NCBI RefSeq assembly: GCF_963678635.1
Contig: NC_087063.1
Span: 60,396,759 to 60,460,758, forward strand
Direction: 5' to 3'
DNA: 64,000 nucleotides
From: Symsagittifera roscoffensis
Lineage: Eukaryota; Xenacoelomorpha; Acoela; Convolutidae
Below the pieces are notes generated by a model. It was given only the letters and a program-made list of their open reading frames with translations. It did no database searches and had not been told where the DNA came from. This document shows, one piece after another, positions 33,863 to 45,110 of the stretch. Position 1 is the stretch's first letter. Every line of letters starts with the position of its first letter. The position numbers and the translations under genes were made by a program.

Positions 33863-34670
33863 AGCCGATCACCTTGAGCTCGCAAATGGTTTCTCAGCTG
33901 ACAGTGTTTTACAAGGCATTCGACGTTTTGTAAGCCACCGGGGAAAACCCAATAAATTGGTGTCTGATAATGGTACGTCATTTGTAGTGCAAACAAAATT
34001 ACTCAATCTTGCATTGTGAATTTGTTACACCACAAAGATTTAAAACATACTCTTCAAGACTCCGACATTATCATAGATTGGAAGTTTAATCCACCTGCGG
34101 CATTACATTTTAGCGGTAGCTGAGATCGTTTGGTTTAGATGTTCAAGCTTACTTTCTACAAAATTTTCTTAATGACGAATCACTCCAGACGTTTTTTTAG
34201 GAAATGGAAGCCTCCATGAACTCCATACACTAACTAATGTTCCCTCAGATATTAAAGATCCACTACCACTGACTCCAAATCATTTTCTTCTCGGTAAAAA
34301 ATCAACTAAATTTCTCCCTGAAATGTTTTTAGATTCAGAAGTGACACTTTCAGTGTCTTGGCGTACTGCTCAAAACTTGTCACAGCAATTATGGAATAGA
34401 TTTATCAAAAAGTACTAACCGCAAAAACAACTAAGAACTAAAAAAAAATCACACGTCTCCGAACCTTTTGTCAGTGATTTAGTGTGCAAGATTTCACTCC
34501 TTGAAGATTTACTTGAAGATTTCACTCCTTGCGGCTCATGGTCTCTCGCAAATGTCATGGAAACATACAAAGGCGATAACAATGTGCTTTTAGTTAAACT
34601 GCTGCTGCCACATGATGTAACGAAAACTAGACCCTTTATTGAACTTAGCAAAGTTTTTCTTGAAAATTAA
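33863..34670 (+). pseudogene. BEL/Pao integrase core and C-terminal part
   Basis: The core reads GIRRFVSHRGKPNKLVSDNG with the second catalytic Asp at about 33967. The third acidic position shows Asp after a stop where an SWER-type Glu is expected. The tail includes IKDPLPLTPNHFLLGKKSTK and VKLLLPHDVTKT, typical of the Pao integrase end. The element ends at about 34670. Confidence 0.65.
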
Positions 34671-35212
34671 CTCACTCAGAGATTTTATGCAATCACAGAA
34701 ATTAATTTTTAGGCCACCCTTTCGATAGCCGAGCGTACAATAACTGAGAACCCGTTACCCATCTAACTGTTGATTTTGGATAACCCATCCATCATCATCC
34801 CTTATTTGGATATTTTCAATCTGCTTTTACCAAAATAAGCATTATGAACAAAAACCTCTGATCTACTTCGTTTTACCCAACCAAACTATCTTGTTTTTGA
34901 TTTGCATTCTCACATCAAAATTCAAGTTCCCTAGAAAAAAATTATATGCGTGCGATGCATTATGTTCTCGCAGATATTTTTTTTTTCAATTATTTGGCCG
35001 GGAAAATTGATAAAATCATAAACCAAAATTTTGTGTGTTCAGTCTTTTCTTTTTTTTTCTACCTTTCTTATAGTTTTTTTCTGTTCCAAATTTTCTTTTC
35101 AGCCTTTTTGTTCATTTTCGAATCAGTTATGCTAAACAAATTTCCAGCATTTTCATTTGATGTTTATTTTCACTTTATTGGATTCAATTCTCAAACTTTT
35201 AACGTTGAAGTT
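34671..35212. other. Unassigned stretch after the BEL/Pao element
   Basis: A 3' LTR would be expected here, but no similarity to 28217-28752 is visible. A Phe-rich open frame at 34946-35230 is typical of T-rich DNA and is not called. Confidence 0.4.
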
Positions 35213-35982
35213 TCATTCATAGAGATGTAACACTTCTTTCATGGAGCTGTAACACTTCATTCAAGGAGCTATAAAACTTCATTCACGGAGCTGTAACACT
35301 CCATTCACGGAGCTGTAACACTTCCTTCACGGAGCTGTCACACTTCATTCACCGAGCTGTAACACTTCATTCACGGAGCTGTAACATTTCATTCACGGAG
35401 CTGTAACACTTCATTCACGGAGCTGTAACACTTCATTCGCGGAGCTGTAATACTTCATTCACGGAGCTGCAACACTTCATTCACGGAGCTGTAACGTTAC
35501 ATTCACGGAGCTGTAACATTTCATTCACGGAGCTGTACCACTTCCTTCACGGAGCTGTAACACTTCATTCACGGAGCTGTAACACTTCATTCATGGAGTT
35601 GTAACACTTCATTCACGGAGCTGCCACACTTCATTCACCGATCTGTAACACTTCATTTACGGAGCTGTAAGACTTCTTTCACGGAGCTGTAACACTTCAT
35701 TCACGGAGCTGTAACACTTCAATCACGGAGCTGTAACACTGCATTCACCGAGCTGTAACACTTCATTCACGGAGTTATAACACTTCATTCACGGAGCTGC
35801 CACACTTCATTTACCGATCTGTAACACTTCATTCACGGAGCTGTAAAACTTCATTCACGGAGCTGTAACACTTCATTCACGGAGCTGTAACACTTAATTC
35901 ACGTAGCTGTAACACTTAATTCACGAAGATGTAGTTCTTCATTCACAGAGCTGTAACACATTTCATTCACGGAGCTGTAAGG
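35213..35982. repeat. 22-bp minisatellite, about 34 units
   Basis: The unit acggagctgtaacacttcat plus tc repeats head to tail with one to three changes per copy. There are no unique spacers. Because 22 is not a multiple of three, no repeat protein is encoded. Confidence 0.95.
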
Positions 35983-36501
35983 ATGAATTAAAAAACAAAA
36001 TATTGCAAAATTTATATCTATTCTGTTACTAATAATTTTGCACTCAAATATTTGTTATTTACAGTGGCGTGCGCAGCAATTTTTTCATTTTTTTTATTGC
36101 AGCGGCGCGTAAGAAAACATTGCGTTCAATTCAAAGTTTTAAAGAAAAAAATTACGCCTTCGTGCGCATCTTGTTCATACGCCTCTTTCATCTTTTTTCA
36201 TTGCAACGACACGTAACAAAATTTGCGTTCAATTCAAAAACTTGAAACAAAATTACAGTACTGTTCCAGGACAAACACAGTGATGCAAAAACAACAGAAC
36301 TGTAACAGTACTGTTCCAGTACTGCAACAGTACTGTTTTTTTTGTTTCACTGGGTTTTCAGGGAACAGTATTGAAAAATCACTGTAAATCACTGGTATTA
36401 CAGGCAGATCAACAGGCTTTTTTCGGCGCGCCCTCCCCCCTCAAAATGAGTCATATTAGCTAAACAATTCTACTTAAGTTCAAAGATTGGAATACTCTGA
36501 T

Positions 36502-36882
36502 CAGGGACGGATCTAGGATTTTCTCGAGTGGGGGCAGATTTTCAAAAGTTTTGAACAATTTGTTGAGCTTTTTTTAGATCGACCAAATTGATTTTCCGGG
36601 CTCTCCCAAAGCACTGTTCTGTCCCTATTTGGACCAAATTTTCTGCGCCGCAGACAAAATTTTGAAAAAACTGGCCAAAAAAGGCGTTTTTGGGCACTTT
36701 TTGGAAAACTTTGAACCAAAATTCCCCCCTCAAAACCCGGTTTTAGAAAATTTTTAGGGTCCGTAGCCAAAACTGGATATCTAAAAATAGTACAAAGCGG
36801 GGACTCTTCGGGTCGTCATTGAGTCGAATCCCTAAAAAAAAATGTTCACCCCCCTCTCCCCCCCCCCCTTAATCCGCCCCTG
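36502..36882. mobile_element. hAT-type MITE, 381 bp (unit 1)
   Basis: Ends CAGGGACGGATCTAGG and, inverted, CAGGGGCGGATTAAGG. Flanking 8-mers actctgat (36494-36501) and actctggt (36883-36890) match at 7 of 8 positions, fitting the 8-bp target duplication of hAT transposons. No transposase is encoded. Confidence 0.75.
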
Positions 36883-37356
36883 ACTCTGGTTGCTCTATGC
36901 ATAAACTTGAAAAAAAGATCTTGTTCAACCCATTCATTTTACTTATGTGTTTTAAACTTAAAAAAAAAGAATTTTGTGGGAAAAAGGTTGTAAAAGGCAC
37001 AGTTTTTCTCTTTCAGTCTCCCAAACCCCATTAGAAGCAAGTGATTGCATAATAATTAGGTCAGCTACATCTAACCCGTACCCAGTTCTTTTTTCGAAAG
37101 TTCAGATCTGATTTTTATTATTTCAGTTTAAGTTCACATATGTTGTGCAGATCTGATCCATGTCAATTTTTCATTGGCATGCCTGATCTAGAATGAACAA
37201 AGGGTCGCCATCTCAACCTAGATCCGCTGGTGGGTAAAATAGTGATGGGAAATTGTTTCAAAGATAAAAAATGTTTCAACTTTTTTTGAGCATCGTTCAG
37301 TTTTTTTCTGTCTTCGAATTCATAATTTAAGTTTACTGCTAAAATTTTCCGCCAAA

Positions 37357-37886
37357 TTACCCGGGTTGACATAAACTTCTTATCGTGCGATTTCCATATA
37401 CGAGAAACTTCTTGTCATGCAATTTCATACAACTCCATACGTACAGAAAATTGTTACAGAACATCAGTGTACCCAGGAATACGCTATGAACACAAAAAAT
37501 TAAATTTGGCATGCAAAAATCTTTTTTTTTGGAAAATGTTTGTTGCGCACAAAATTCAATTTGCGGTTCAAAAAAAAACAACAAAATGTTGGGTGAAAAC
37601 TCGAAATTCCTTGGAAAACTTTTGTGTCGCCACCAAAAAATTGCTAGTCATACAAATTCCATATATGGGAATTGTATGATAGGCACTTTTTCAAGAAAAA
37701 AAATCTCGGTTTATTATCACCAGACTTTTTTTTTAGAAACAAACAGCCGCACAAATAATTTCATCTCTTTTTTCAGTTGATTATTCGAAATTGTATGAAA
37801 TTTGTATGACAAGCAGTTTTCCACACACTTGATGCACGGAACTGTATGATAAGCATTTTCGATGAATGGAGTTTAACCCGGGTAAT
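37357..37886. mobile_element. TIR element with CCCGGGTT ends (unit 1)
   Basis: ATTACCCGGGTTGAC at the left and GTTTAACCCGGGTAAT at the right are inverted. The inside is built of tgcaatttcatacaactcca and ttccatatatgggaattgta motifs in both orientations. A second copy lies at 39378-39909, and a copy with an eroded right end at 41135-41675. No transposase ORF. A TA flank on both sides would suit a Tc1/mariner-type duplication, unproven. Confidence 0.55.
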
Positions 37887-38256
37887 CTGAAAAGTGAATA
37901 AGACTGCTCGTAACAGGGCGAAGCCCTGAATGTTCCGACTATCTTTTAAGGTTTATGGAGCAGAAATAACATTAAAAAATTAAATGTAAAAGACAAAACG
38001 AATTTTTTTTCTAAAATTTGACATTTTTATGAAAATCATCTCCTCACATGCCATATAAAGTACAAAAGGATAGACTTGGCTCCTTGTAACAAATCAATTA
38101 TTGCAAAATTTATATCTATTCTGTTAATAATAACTTTGAAGTTGGCACTCAAATATATGTTATTTACCGTGGCGTGCGCAGCAATTTTTTCATCTTTTTC
38201 ACTGCAACGACACGTAACAAAGTTTGGGTTCAATTCAGAAACATGAAAAAAAATTA

Positions 38257-38376
38257 CAGTACTGTTCCAGGACAAAAACATTGATGCAAAAACAACAGAA
38301 CTGTAACAGTACTGTTCCACTACTGCAACAGTACTGTTTTTTTTTCTTTCACTGGGTTTTTCCTGGAACAGTACTG
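38257..38376. repeat. 120-bp hairpin of CAGTACTG motifs (unit 2)
   Basis: The arms CAGTACTGTTCCAGGA and TCCTGGAACAGTACTG form a perfect 16-bp inverted repeat. Inside lie further aacagtactgtt palindromes. Related, slightly altered copies lie at about 36255-36375 and 40278-40400. Confidence 0.8.
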
Positions 38377-38524
38377 AAAAAATATATAAATCACTGGTTT
38401 TACTCTGAAACAGTGCTGATTATTAATGGCAGGTGAACAGGCTTTTTTCGGCGCGCCTCTATCTCAAAATTAGTCATATTAGCTAAATAATTCTACCTAA
38501 GTTCAAAAATTGGAATACTCTGAT

Positions 38525-38905
38525 CAGAGGCGGATCTAGGATTTTCTCCAGGGGGGCAGATTTTCAAAACTTTTGAAAAATTTGTCAAGCTTTTTTTAGG
38601 TCAACCAAATTGATTTTCCGAGTTCTGCCAAAGCACTGTTTTGTCCCTATTTTGACCAAATTTTCTTCGCCGCAGACAAATTTTTGAAAAAACTGGCCAA
38701 AAAAGACGTTTTTGGGCACTTTTTGGAAAACTTTGAACCAAAATTCCACCCTCAAAACCCGCCTTTAGAAAATTTTTAGGGTCCGTAGCCAAAACTGGAT
38801 ATCTAAAAATAGTACAAAGCGGGGAATCTTCGGGTAGGCATTGAGTCGAATCCCTAAAGAAAAATGTTCACCCCCCCTCTCCCCCCCCCCCTTAATCCGC
38901 CCCTG
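38525..38905. mobile_element. hAT-type MITE, 381 bp (unit 2)
   Basis: Same size, ends and flanking 8-mers as the copy at 36502, because both were amplified with the 2-kb unit. The left end reads CAGAGGCGGATCTAGG. Confidence 0.75.
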
Positions 38906-39377
38906 ACTCTGGTTGCTCTATGCATAAACTTGAAAAAAAGATCTCGTTCAACCTATTCATTTTACTTATGTGTTTTAGGCTTATAAAAAAAAAATTTTGT
39001 GGGAAAAAGATTGTAAAAGGCACAGTTTTTCTCTTTCAGTCTCCCAAACCCCATTAGAAGCAAGTGATTGCATAATAATTAGGTCAGCTACATCTAACCC
39101 GTACCCAGTTCTTTTTTCGAAAGTTCAGATCTGATTTTTATTATTTCAGTTTAAATTCACATATGTTGTGCAGATCTGATCCATGTCAATTTTTCATTGG
39201 CATGCCTGATCTAGAATGAACAAAGGGTCGCCATCTCAACCTAGATCCGCTGGTGGGTAAAATAGTGATGGGAAATTGTTTCAAAGAGAAAAAATGTTTC
39301 AACTTTTTTTGAGCATCGTTCAGTTTTTTTCTGTCTTCGAATTCATAATTTAAGTTTACTGCTAAAATTTTCCGCCA

Positions 39378-39909
39378 AATTACCCGGGTTGACATAAATT
39401 TCTTATCGTGCGATTTCCATATACGAGAAACTTCTTGTCATGCAATTTCATACAACTCCATACGTACAGAAAATTGTTACAGAACATCAGTGTACCCAGG
39501 AATACGCTATGAACACAAAAAATTAAATTTGGCATGCAAAAATCTTTTTTTTGGAAAATGTTTGTTGCGCATAAAATTCAATTTGCGGTTCAAAAAAAAG
39601 AACAAAATGTTGGGTGAAAACTCGAAATTCCTTGGAAAACTTTTGTGTCGCCATCAAAAAATTGCTAGTCATACAAATTCCATATATGGGAATTGTATGA
39701 TAGGCACTTTTTCAAGAAAAAAAACCTCGGTTTTTTATCACCAGACTGTTTTTTTAGAAACAAACAGCCGCACAAATAAGTTCATCTCTTTTTTCAATTG
39801 ATTATTCGAAATTGTATGAAATTTGTATGACAAGCAGTTTTCCACACACTTGATGCACGGAACTGTATGATAAGCTTTTTCGATGTATGGAGTTTAACCC
39901 GGGTAATCT
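39378..39909. mobile_element. TIR element with CCCGGGTT ends (unit 2)
   Basis: Same ends and interior as 37357-37886, amplified with the 2-kb unit. Confidence 0.55.
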
Positions 39910-40511
39910 GAAAAGTGAATAAGACTGCTCGTAACAGGGCGAAGCCCTGAATGTTCCGACCATCTTTTAAGGTTTATGGAGCAGAAATAACATTAAAAAA
40001 TTAAATGTAAAAAACAAAACGAATTTTTTTTCTAAAATTTGACATTTTTATGAAAATCATCTCCTCACATGCCATATAAAGTACAAAAGGATAGACTTGG
40101 CTCCTTGTAACAAATCAATTATTGCAAAATTTTTATCTATTCTGTTAATAATAACTTTGAAGTTGGCACTCAAATATATGTTATTTACCGTGGCGTGCGC
40201 AGCAATTTTTTCATCTTTTTTATTGCAACGACACGTAACAAAGTTTGGGTTCAATTCAGAAACTTGAAAAAAAATTACAGTACTGTTCCAGGACAAAAAC
40301 ATTGATGCAAAAACAACAGAACTGTAACAGTACTGTTCCACTACTGCAACAGTACCGTTTTTTTTTTCTTTCACTGGGTTTTTCCTGGAACAGTACTGAA
40401 AAAATATATAAATCACTGGTTTTACTCTGAAACAGTGCTGATTATTAATGGCAGGTGAACAGGCTTTTTTCGGCGCGCGTCTATCTCAATATTAGTCATA
40501 TTAGCTAAATA

Positions 40512-40660
40512 ACCCGGTTTTAGAAAATTTTTAGGGTCCGTAGCCAAAACTGGATATCTAAAAATAGTACAAAGCGGGGACTCTTCGGGTCGTCATTGAG
40601 TCGAATCCCTAAAGAAAAATGTTCACCCCCCCTCTCCCCCCCCCCCTTAATCCGCCCCTG
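40512..40660. mobile_element. hAT-type MITE, right 149 bp only (unit 3)
   Basis: Only the part from aacccggttttagaaaattt to the ccgcccctg end remains, followed by the same actctggt flank. The break at 40511/40512 joins it directly to sequence that normally lies before the MITE. Confidence 0.75.
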
Positions 40661-41671
40661 ACTCTGGTTGCTCTATGCATAAACTTGAAAAAAAGATCTC
40701 GTTCAACCCATTCATTTTACTTATGTGTTTTAGACTTATTAAAAAAAAAACTTTGTGGGAAAAAGGTTGTAAAAGGCACAGTTTTTCTCTTTCAGTCTCC
40801 CAAACCCCATTAGAAGCAAGTGATTGCATAATAATTAGGTCAGCTACATCTAACCCGTACCCAGTTCTTTTTTCGAAAGTTCAGATCTGATTTTTATTAT
40901 TTCAGTGTAAATTCACATATGTTGTGCAGATCTGATCCATGTCAATTTTTCATTGGCATGCCTGATCTAGAATGAACAAAGGGTCGCCATCCCAACCTAG
41001 ATCCGCTGGTGGGTAAAATAGTGATGGGAAATCGTTTCAAAGAGAAAAATTGTTTCAACTTTTTTTGAGCTCCGTTCAGTTTTTTTCTGTCTTCGAATTC
41101 ATAATTTAAGTTTACAGCTAAAATTTTCCGCCAAATTACCCGGGTTGACATAAACTTCTTATCGTGCGATTTCCATATACGAAAAACTTCTTGTCATGCA
41201 ATTTCATACAACTCCAAACGTACAGAAAATTGTTATAGAACATCAGTGTACCCAGGAATACGCTATGAACACAAAAAATTAAATTTGGCATGCAAAAATC
41301 TTTTTTTTGGAAAATGTTTGTTGCGCACAAAATTCAATTTGCGGTTCAAAAAAAACAACAAAATGTTGGGTGAAAACTCGAAATTCCTTGGAAAAATTTT
41401 GTGTCGCCATCAAAAAAAAAGCTAGTCATACAAATTCCATATATGGGAATTGTATGATAAGCATTTTTTCAAAACAGAAAAACCTCGGTAAGCATTTTTT
41501 TTTTCATCACCAGACTGTTTTTTTGGAAACAAACAGCCGCACAAATTAGTTTATCTCTTTTTTCAATGGTTATTCGAAATTGTCTCAAAATTGTATGACA
41601 CGCAGTTTTCCACACACTTGATGCACTGTATGAAAACTTGAGGAACTGTATGAAAAGCATTTTCGATCCAT

Positions 41672-41997
41672 GGGTAATCTGAAAACTGAACGAGACTGCT
41701 CATATCAGGGCGAAGCCCTGAATGTTCCGACTACCTGTTAAGGTTTATGGAGCAGTAATAACATTACAAAATTTCAACCCGGGTAATCTGAAAAGTGAAC
41801 AAGGCTGCTCGTATCAGGACAAAGCCCTGAATGTTCCGACTATCTGTTAAGGTTTATGGAGCATTAATAACATTAAAAATTTTAACCCGAGTAATCTGAA
41901 ATTTGAACAGGGCTGCTCGTATCAGGACAAATCTTTGAGTGTTCTGACTCTCTTTTAAGGTTTATGGAGCAGTAATAACATAAAAAATTAAATGTAA
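41672..41997. repeat. Three 108-109-bp tandem units
   Basis: Units start gggtaatctgaaaa at 41672, gggtaatctg at 41781 and gagtaatctg at 41889. The other 2-kb units contain a single copy of this segment (after 37881 and 39901), so it was locally triplicated. Confidence 0.85.
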
Positions 41998-42243
41998 AAA
42001 ACAAAATGACTTTTTTTTCTAAAATTAGAAATTTTTATGAAAATCATCTCCTAACACGCCATATAAAGTACAAAAGGATATAATTGGCTCCTTGTAACAA
42101 ATCAATTATTGCAAATTTTATATCTATTCTGTTACTAATAACTTTGAACTAGGCACTCAAATATATGTTATTTACCGTGGCGTGCGCAGCAAATATATGT
42201 TATTTACCAAGGCTTACGCGTTAATAGCGCGAAATATATGGCC

Positions 42244-42373
42244 GGATCTACTTAACAATCTCCCCCCTTTTAAGAAAGGGGGGATTATTTAGTAGATACA
42301 ATACCCCCCTCCATTCAAGAAAGGCTAGGGATTCTTTAGTAGATACAATAGGGGGGAGATTGTTAAGTGATCC
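42244..42373. mobile_element. 130-bp MITE with GGATC...TTAACA ends
   Basis: The left end GGATCTACTTAACAATCTCC(CCCC) is matched by the inverted right end with one missing base. Inside, gggattnttt and agtagatacaata occur twice as direct repeats. No coding capacity. Confidence 0.75.
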
Positions 42374-42813
42374 ATATCGCGCGTTTATTGCCCCAAATTG
42401 GCCAAAACGGCAATCTTTAAACCCCCATAATTTTCCAAAATTAATCACAGTTGAAATATCCTTTCTAATTTAAGCTCAGGACAACAATACTTTTTGAAAG
42501 ATAATAAAAATTGTCAAAAATGGCTAGTTGAAAAGTCGAAATTTGTCTGAAGAAAAAAAACCCACCCCGAGCACAAATATTCCGTTACTTTCGTATCAAA
42601 AGTCGAAACAAAAAACTCGTTGCAATAACACAGCGTTGAATTTCAGAAATGAAAAATAAATGCAAAGGAAATTGACTTGAGCTGGTTCTCAAAATGTTAA
42701 CTTTATGTCGGTAGATAGTAAGTTCTTGTATTATTTTCGGTTTTACTTTAAATGAACAATTGAATCGAGAGTTTTCATTTTCATCAAGCAATTTGTTTAA
42801 AATGGTGGCGTCC

Positions 42814-43210
42814 CTCATGCTTGAAGGACCGAATGCTTGAAATTTATTTTAGCTTATTTTCAGCCAATCAGAATTGAGTATTCAAAATCTCAAGGTAAAT
42901 CGTGAAAGTCTCAAAGTAAGGAAATAAATCCAGGCCATAAGTGTTAATACTGACCGATTAGATAATAAGCAGATGAGTTTTCCAGACTGAAAAATTCTTA
43001 TGAACATGAACTCATAAATCTTGATGTTTATCTGAATAGTATTGCGGTTGTTACCCACAATTTGTTATTTTTTTGATTATTTTCCACTAATTTAAAACAT
43101 TTTCTGTTAATATTGACTTCGATTTTACGAGAAAGGCATTTAGCCAATAGGAACACTTAGCGATTTTGATTGGATGAAATTTTTCAAGCATTCGGTCCTT
43201 CAAGCATGAG
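42814..43210. mobile_element. 397-bp MITE with 28-bp terminal inverted repeats
   Basis: CTCATGCTTGAAGGACCGAA and the following tgcttgaa are mirrored at the right end without a mismatch. Inner arms (agccaatcagaat and gattttgattgg) extend the pairing more loosely. No transposase and no clear target duplication. Confidence 0.8.
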
Positions 43211-43570
43211 AACCCCTCCCTGTTTAGAATGAGTGCTGTATCTCTTTAAAAGCGAAGCCAAGAGTAAATATATACATATGTAAACAAATTGAGCAGACAG
43301 CGACCGCTCGAAATTGAATTATGTCGGTTTGTCTGTACAATACTAGTCCATGTAGGGATAATGTCTGTTCTGTTTTGAGTCACGTTCGTCAATGTCTGTT
43401 CATGTTAGAGTGATTTGTGGTTCGTTCCACGCGGGCCCATATTTAAAACATATATACAGGTTTGGGTCAAATAATGAAATAGGCTATAAGGATGCGATGT
43501 GCACATGAGAACTTGAAATGGAAATTGTGTACGGGAATTACACTGTTGGAATACATAATAGTTTCATCAG

Positions 43571-44176
43571 CTAGTAGTGGTCGTCTCTCACTTTTTCACA
43601 AGTTGAAGGGCGACCGTTAAGCCATCGAGACCAAGTTGTGGTATGCATTTTATCAGCAATGGTGCAGGTTTTAGGATGCCACGCATGCAGAATTCCCGGA
43701 TCCTCCATTCTGAAAACAGACAATCCTCTTTTGATCACCCTCTTGAACAACTCGGTGTCTTCACTTCCCCAATGATAATATTCTGGAAAACCTCCAGTTT
43801 CTTGGAAATCGGAAGCTCTTATGCATACAATGCCATGACCCCCCCAACGCCAGAAACCGGTTTCCTTATTTTCATCCATCACTTGCGTCAAATTTTCTTC
43901 GTTAACTTTTCTGGATCTGAGTGTCTGCGAACTGGATGAAATTCTAGGTTTCTTTGTACTCCATATAACTGGAAAGTAGACGCTTCGTTTTTGAACAGTA
44001 TAAGTTTGACATCGTTGGAAGAATTGCTTGTTGTTGAAGATATCGATATCCGTCAAAAGTAGAGTCGTATTTTTGGCGAATAATCTCGCAGCTTCGGCGA
44101 CGCCCTTGTTCATTAGCCGACCACGGGAAAAAACTGTTGCGCTATCGATGAGCTGAAATTTGAGAGAGGATTTCAT
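43571..44176 (-). CDS. Chondroitin N-acetylgalactosaminyltransferase-like exon
   Basis: The 201-residue frame matches the catalytic C-terminal half of the CHGN / glycosyltransferase-7C group, Golgi type II membrane enzymes that add GalNAc (or GlcA) during chondroitin sulfate synthesis. Key parts are FSRG at 16-19, a DxD-type metal site LLLTDIDI (D43 and D45), WRWGGHGIVC at 109-118, the HWGSEDTELFKR acceptor loop at 135-146 and HAWHPKTC at 164-171. The N-terminal membrane anchor and stem are missing. CTCAAATTTCAG at residues 4-8 is a good splice acceptor, so the true exon probably starts at 44152 and ends in the TAG at 43571. Upstream exons are not recognised to the right. It is the only host-like gene in the window, has no stops, and may be a terminal exon or an isolated fragment. 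Confidence 0.75.
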   Translation of the reverse strand: MKSSLKFQLIDSATVFSRGRLMNKGVAEAARLFAKNTTLLLTDIDIFNNKQFFQRCQTYTVQKRSVYFPVIWSTKKPRISSSSQTLRSRKVNEENLTQVMDENKETGFWRWGGHGIVCIRASDFQETGGFPEYYHWGSEDTELFKRVIKRGLSVFRMEDPGILHAWHPKTCTIADKMHTTTWSRWLNGRPSTCEKVRDDHY

Positions 44177-44306
44177 AGTTCCACTGGTTATATATTTATG
44201 GCTCCACTACGAATAAATCTAAGCCCCTGAGATTTATAAACTGCTTAAGGGGCACTTTTTTCATATGCTTTACCTATTTTTAAGATTAATTAAAATTTCA
44301 AAAAGA

Positions 44307-45110
44307 ATTGATTATAACCGATTAAAAATTAATTATAATGTTAATATCTATCGAAACAAAAAATCATTATAATCCACTGTAATCGATTATAATCGATTAT
44401 TTTATGAAAATTTTTCTCAATCTTTATTGAATTATAATCCATTATAAAGGGTTATAATCCATTATTATTCAACAAACGTCATCGCTCCATTTCGTTTCAG
44501 CTTTATTTTATTTTGTTTCGCGTGCTTTTCAGTTGGCTGCCGAACTAAAAAAAACTGTAACTTATAGTACAAACTGTAGCTATTTGTACTTTTAGCCACC
44601 AGCGGTCTCCCCATCCCCCCACACACAATTTTGAGATCCCCCCACTTTTTTGAGGTTACTCAATTATTTTGAGATATCCATTTTGGCTTACTGACCCTAA
44701 AAAATTTTTAAGGGTGCTTAATATATACTAGTTTTTCAACAAGTGCCCTAAAATGTTTTTTCTAAATTTTGCCTGCTGTGCATAAAAATCGACCAAAAAA
44801 GGGCCTTTTTAATGTCTTGGGAGAGCTTGGGATCAATTTAGTCAGCCTTTATAGGGTTTAGGAGACTGCCATCTTGCGAAAATCCTAGATCCGCCACTTG
44901 GTTTATTGATTTATACTTCTTACTGATTCTTACTGTGTTTTCATGCAGAATAGCTAAATTAGAATCCATTATAATTGATTTTTCTGGTGAAATAATGTTT
45001 TGATCGAAAAAAGGATTATAATCTATTATAATAGATTATAAAAGATTATATGAGATTATAGAGATTACAAGTTATTTTCGGAAAAACTATAATCAATTAT
45101 AAATGATTTT
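44307..45110. repeat. Two clusters of GATTATAATC-type palindromes flanking a MITE
   Basis: At 44307-44465 and 44955-45105 variants of gattataatc and ccattataa recur every 10-25 bp. The two clusters sit on either side of the hAT-type MITE at 44599-44900, as if one AT-rich array was split by its insertion. Confidence 0.6.
44599..44900. mobile_element. hAT-type MITE, inverted diverged copy
   Basis: Read on the minus strand this matches the 381-bp MITE: ggcggatctaggattttcg end, tttttagggtcagtaagcca and atggatatct. The other end is cagcggtctcc followed by C-rich runs. About 80 bp are missing relative to the full copies. Confidence 0.6.

Larger units (their letters stand above)
28217..34670 (+). 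mobile_element. BEL/Pao LTR retrotransposon, decayed
   Basis: In order on the plus strand lie a putative LTR and primer site, a gag-like ORF (30000-30602), a protease region with an LDNG core, BEL/Pao-type RT, RNase H, and integrase up to 34670. Domain order and motifs identify the Pao/BEL superfamily. Frames change at least ten times and several catalytic residues are altered. The 3' LTR is absent; after 34670 comes about 540 bp of unassigned sequence and then a minisatellite. Confidence 0.85.
36000..42200. repeat. Tandem array of about 2-kb composite units (three, plus a stub)
   Basis: The marker ttgcaaaatttatatctatt begins units near 36002, 38101, 40125 and (stub) 42112, with spacings of 2,099, 2,024 and 1,987 bp. 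Each unit has, in order, a hairpin of ACAGTACTGT motifs, a hAT MITE, a shared aagatct-to-ttcagt segment and a CCCGGGTT-ended element. Unit 3 has lost the first part of its MITE. Units differ by scattered substitutions. Confidence 0.9.

Noticed and set aside
34946-35230. 94-residue Phe/Ser-rich ORF that could be a membrane protein
   Set aside because: The hydrophobicity comes from T-rich DNA, and there is no partner exon or conserved motif.
35213-35982. Regular short repeats resembling a CRISPR array
   Set aside because: The 22-bp units are directly adjacent with no unique spacers, in a eukaryotic context; this is a minisatellite.
36513-36770. 85-residue minus-strand ORF repeated at 38601
   Set aside because: It lies wholly inside the non-autonomous hAT MITE and has no similarity to transposase that I can recognise.
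37511-37780. ORFs of 70-103 residues repeated at 39490 and 41307
   Set aside because: They lie in the non-coding CCCGGGTT element, are Lys/Phe/Asn-rich, and indels between units break their frames.
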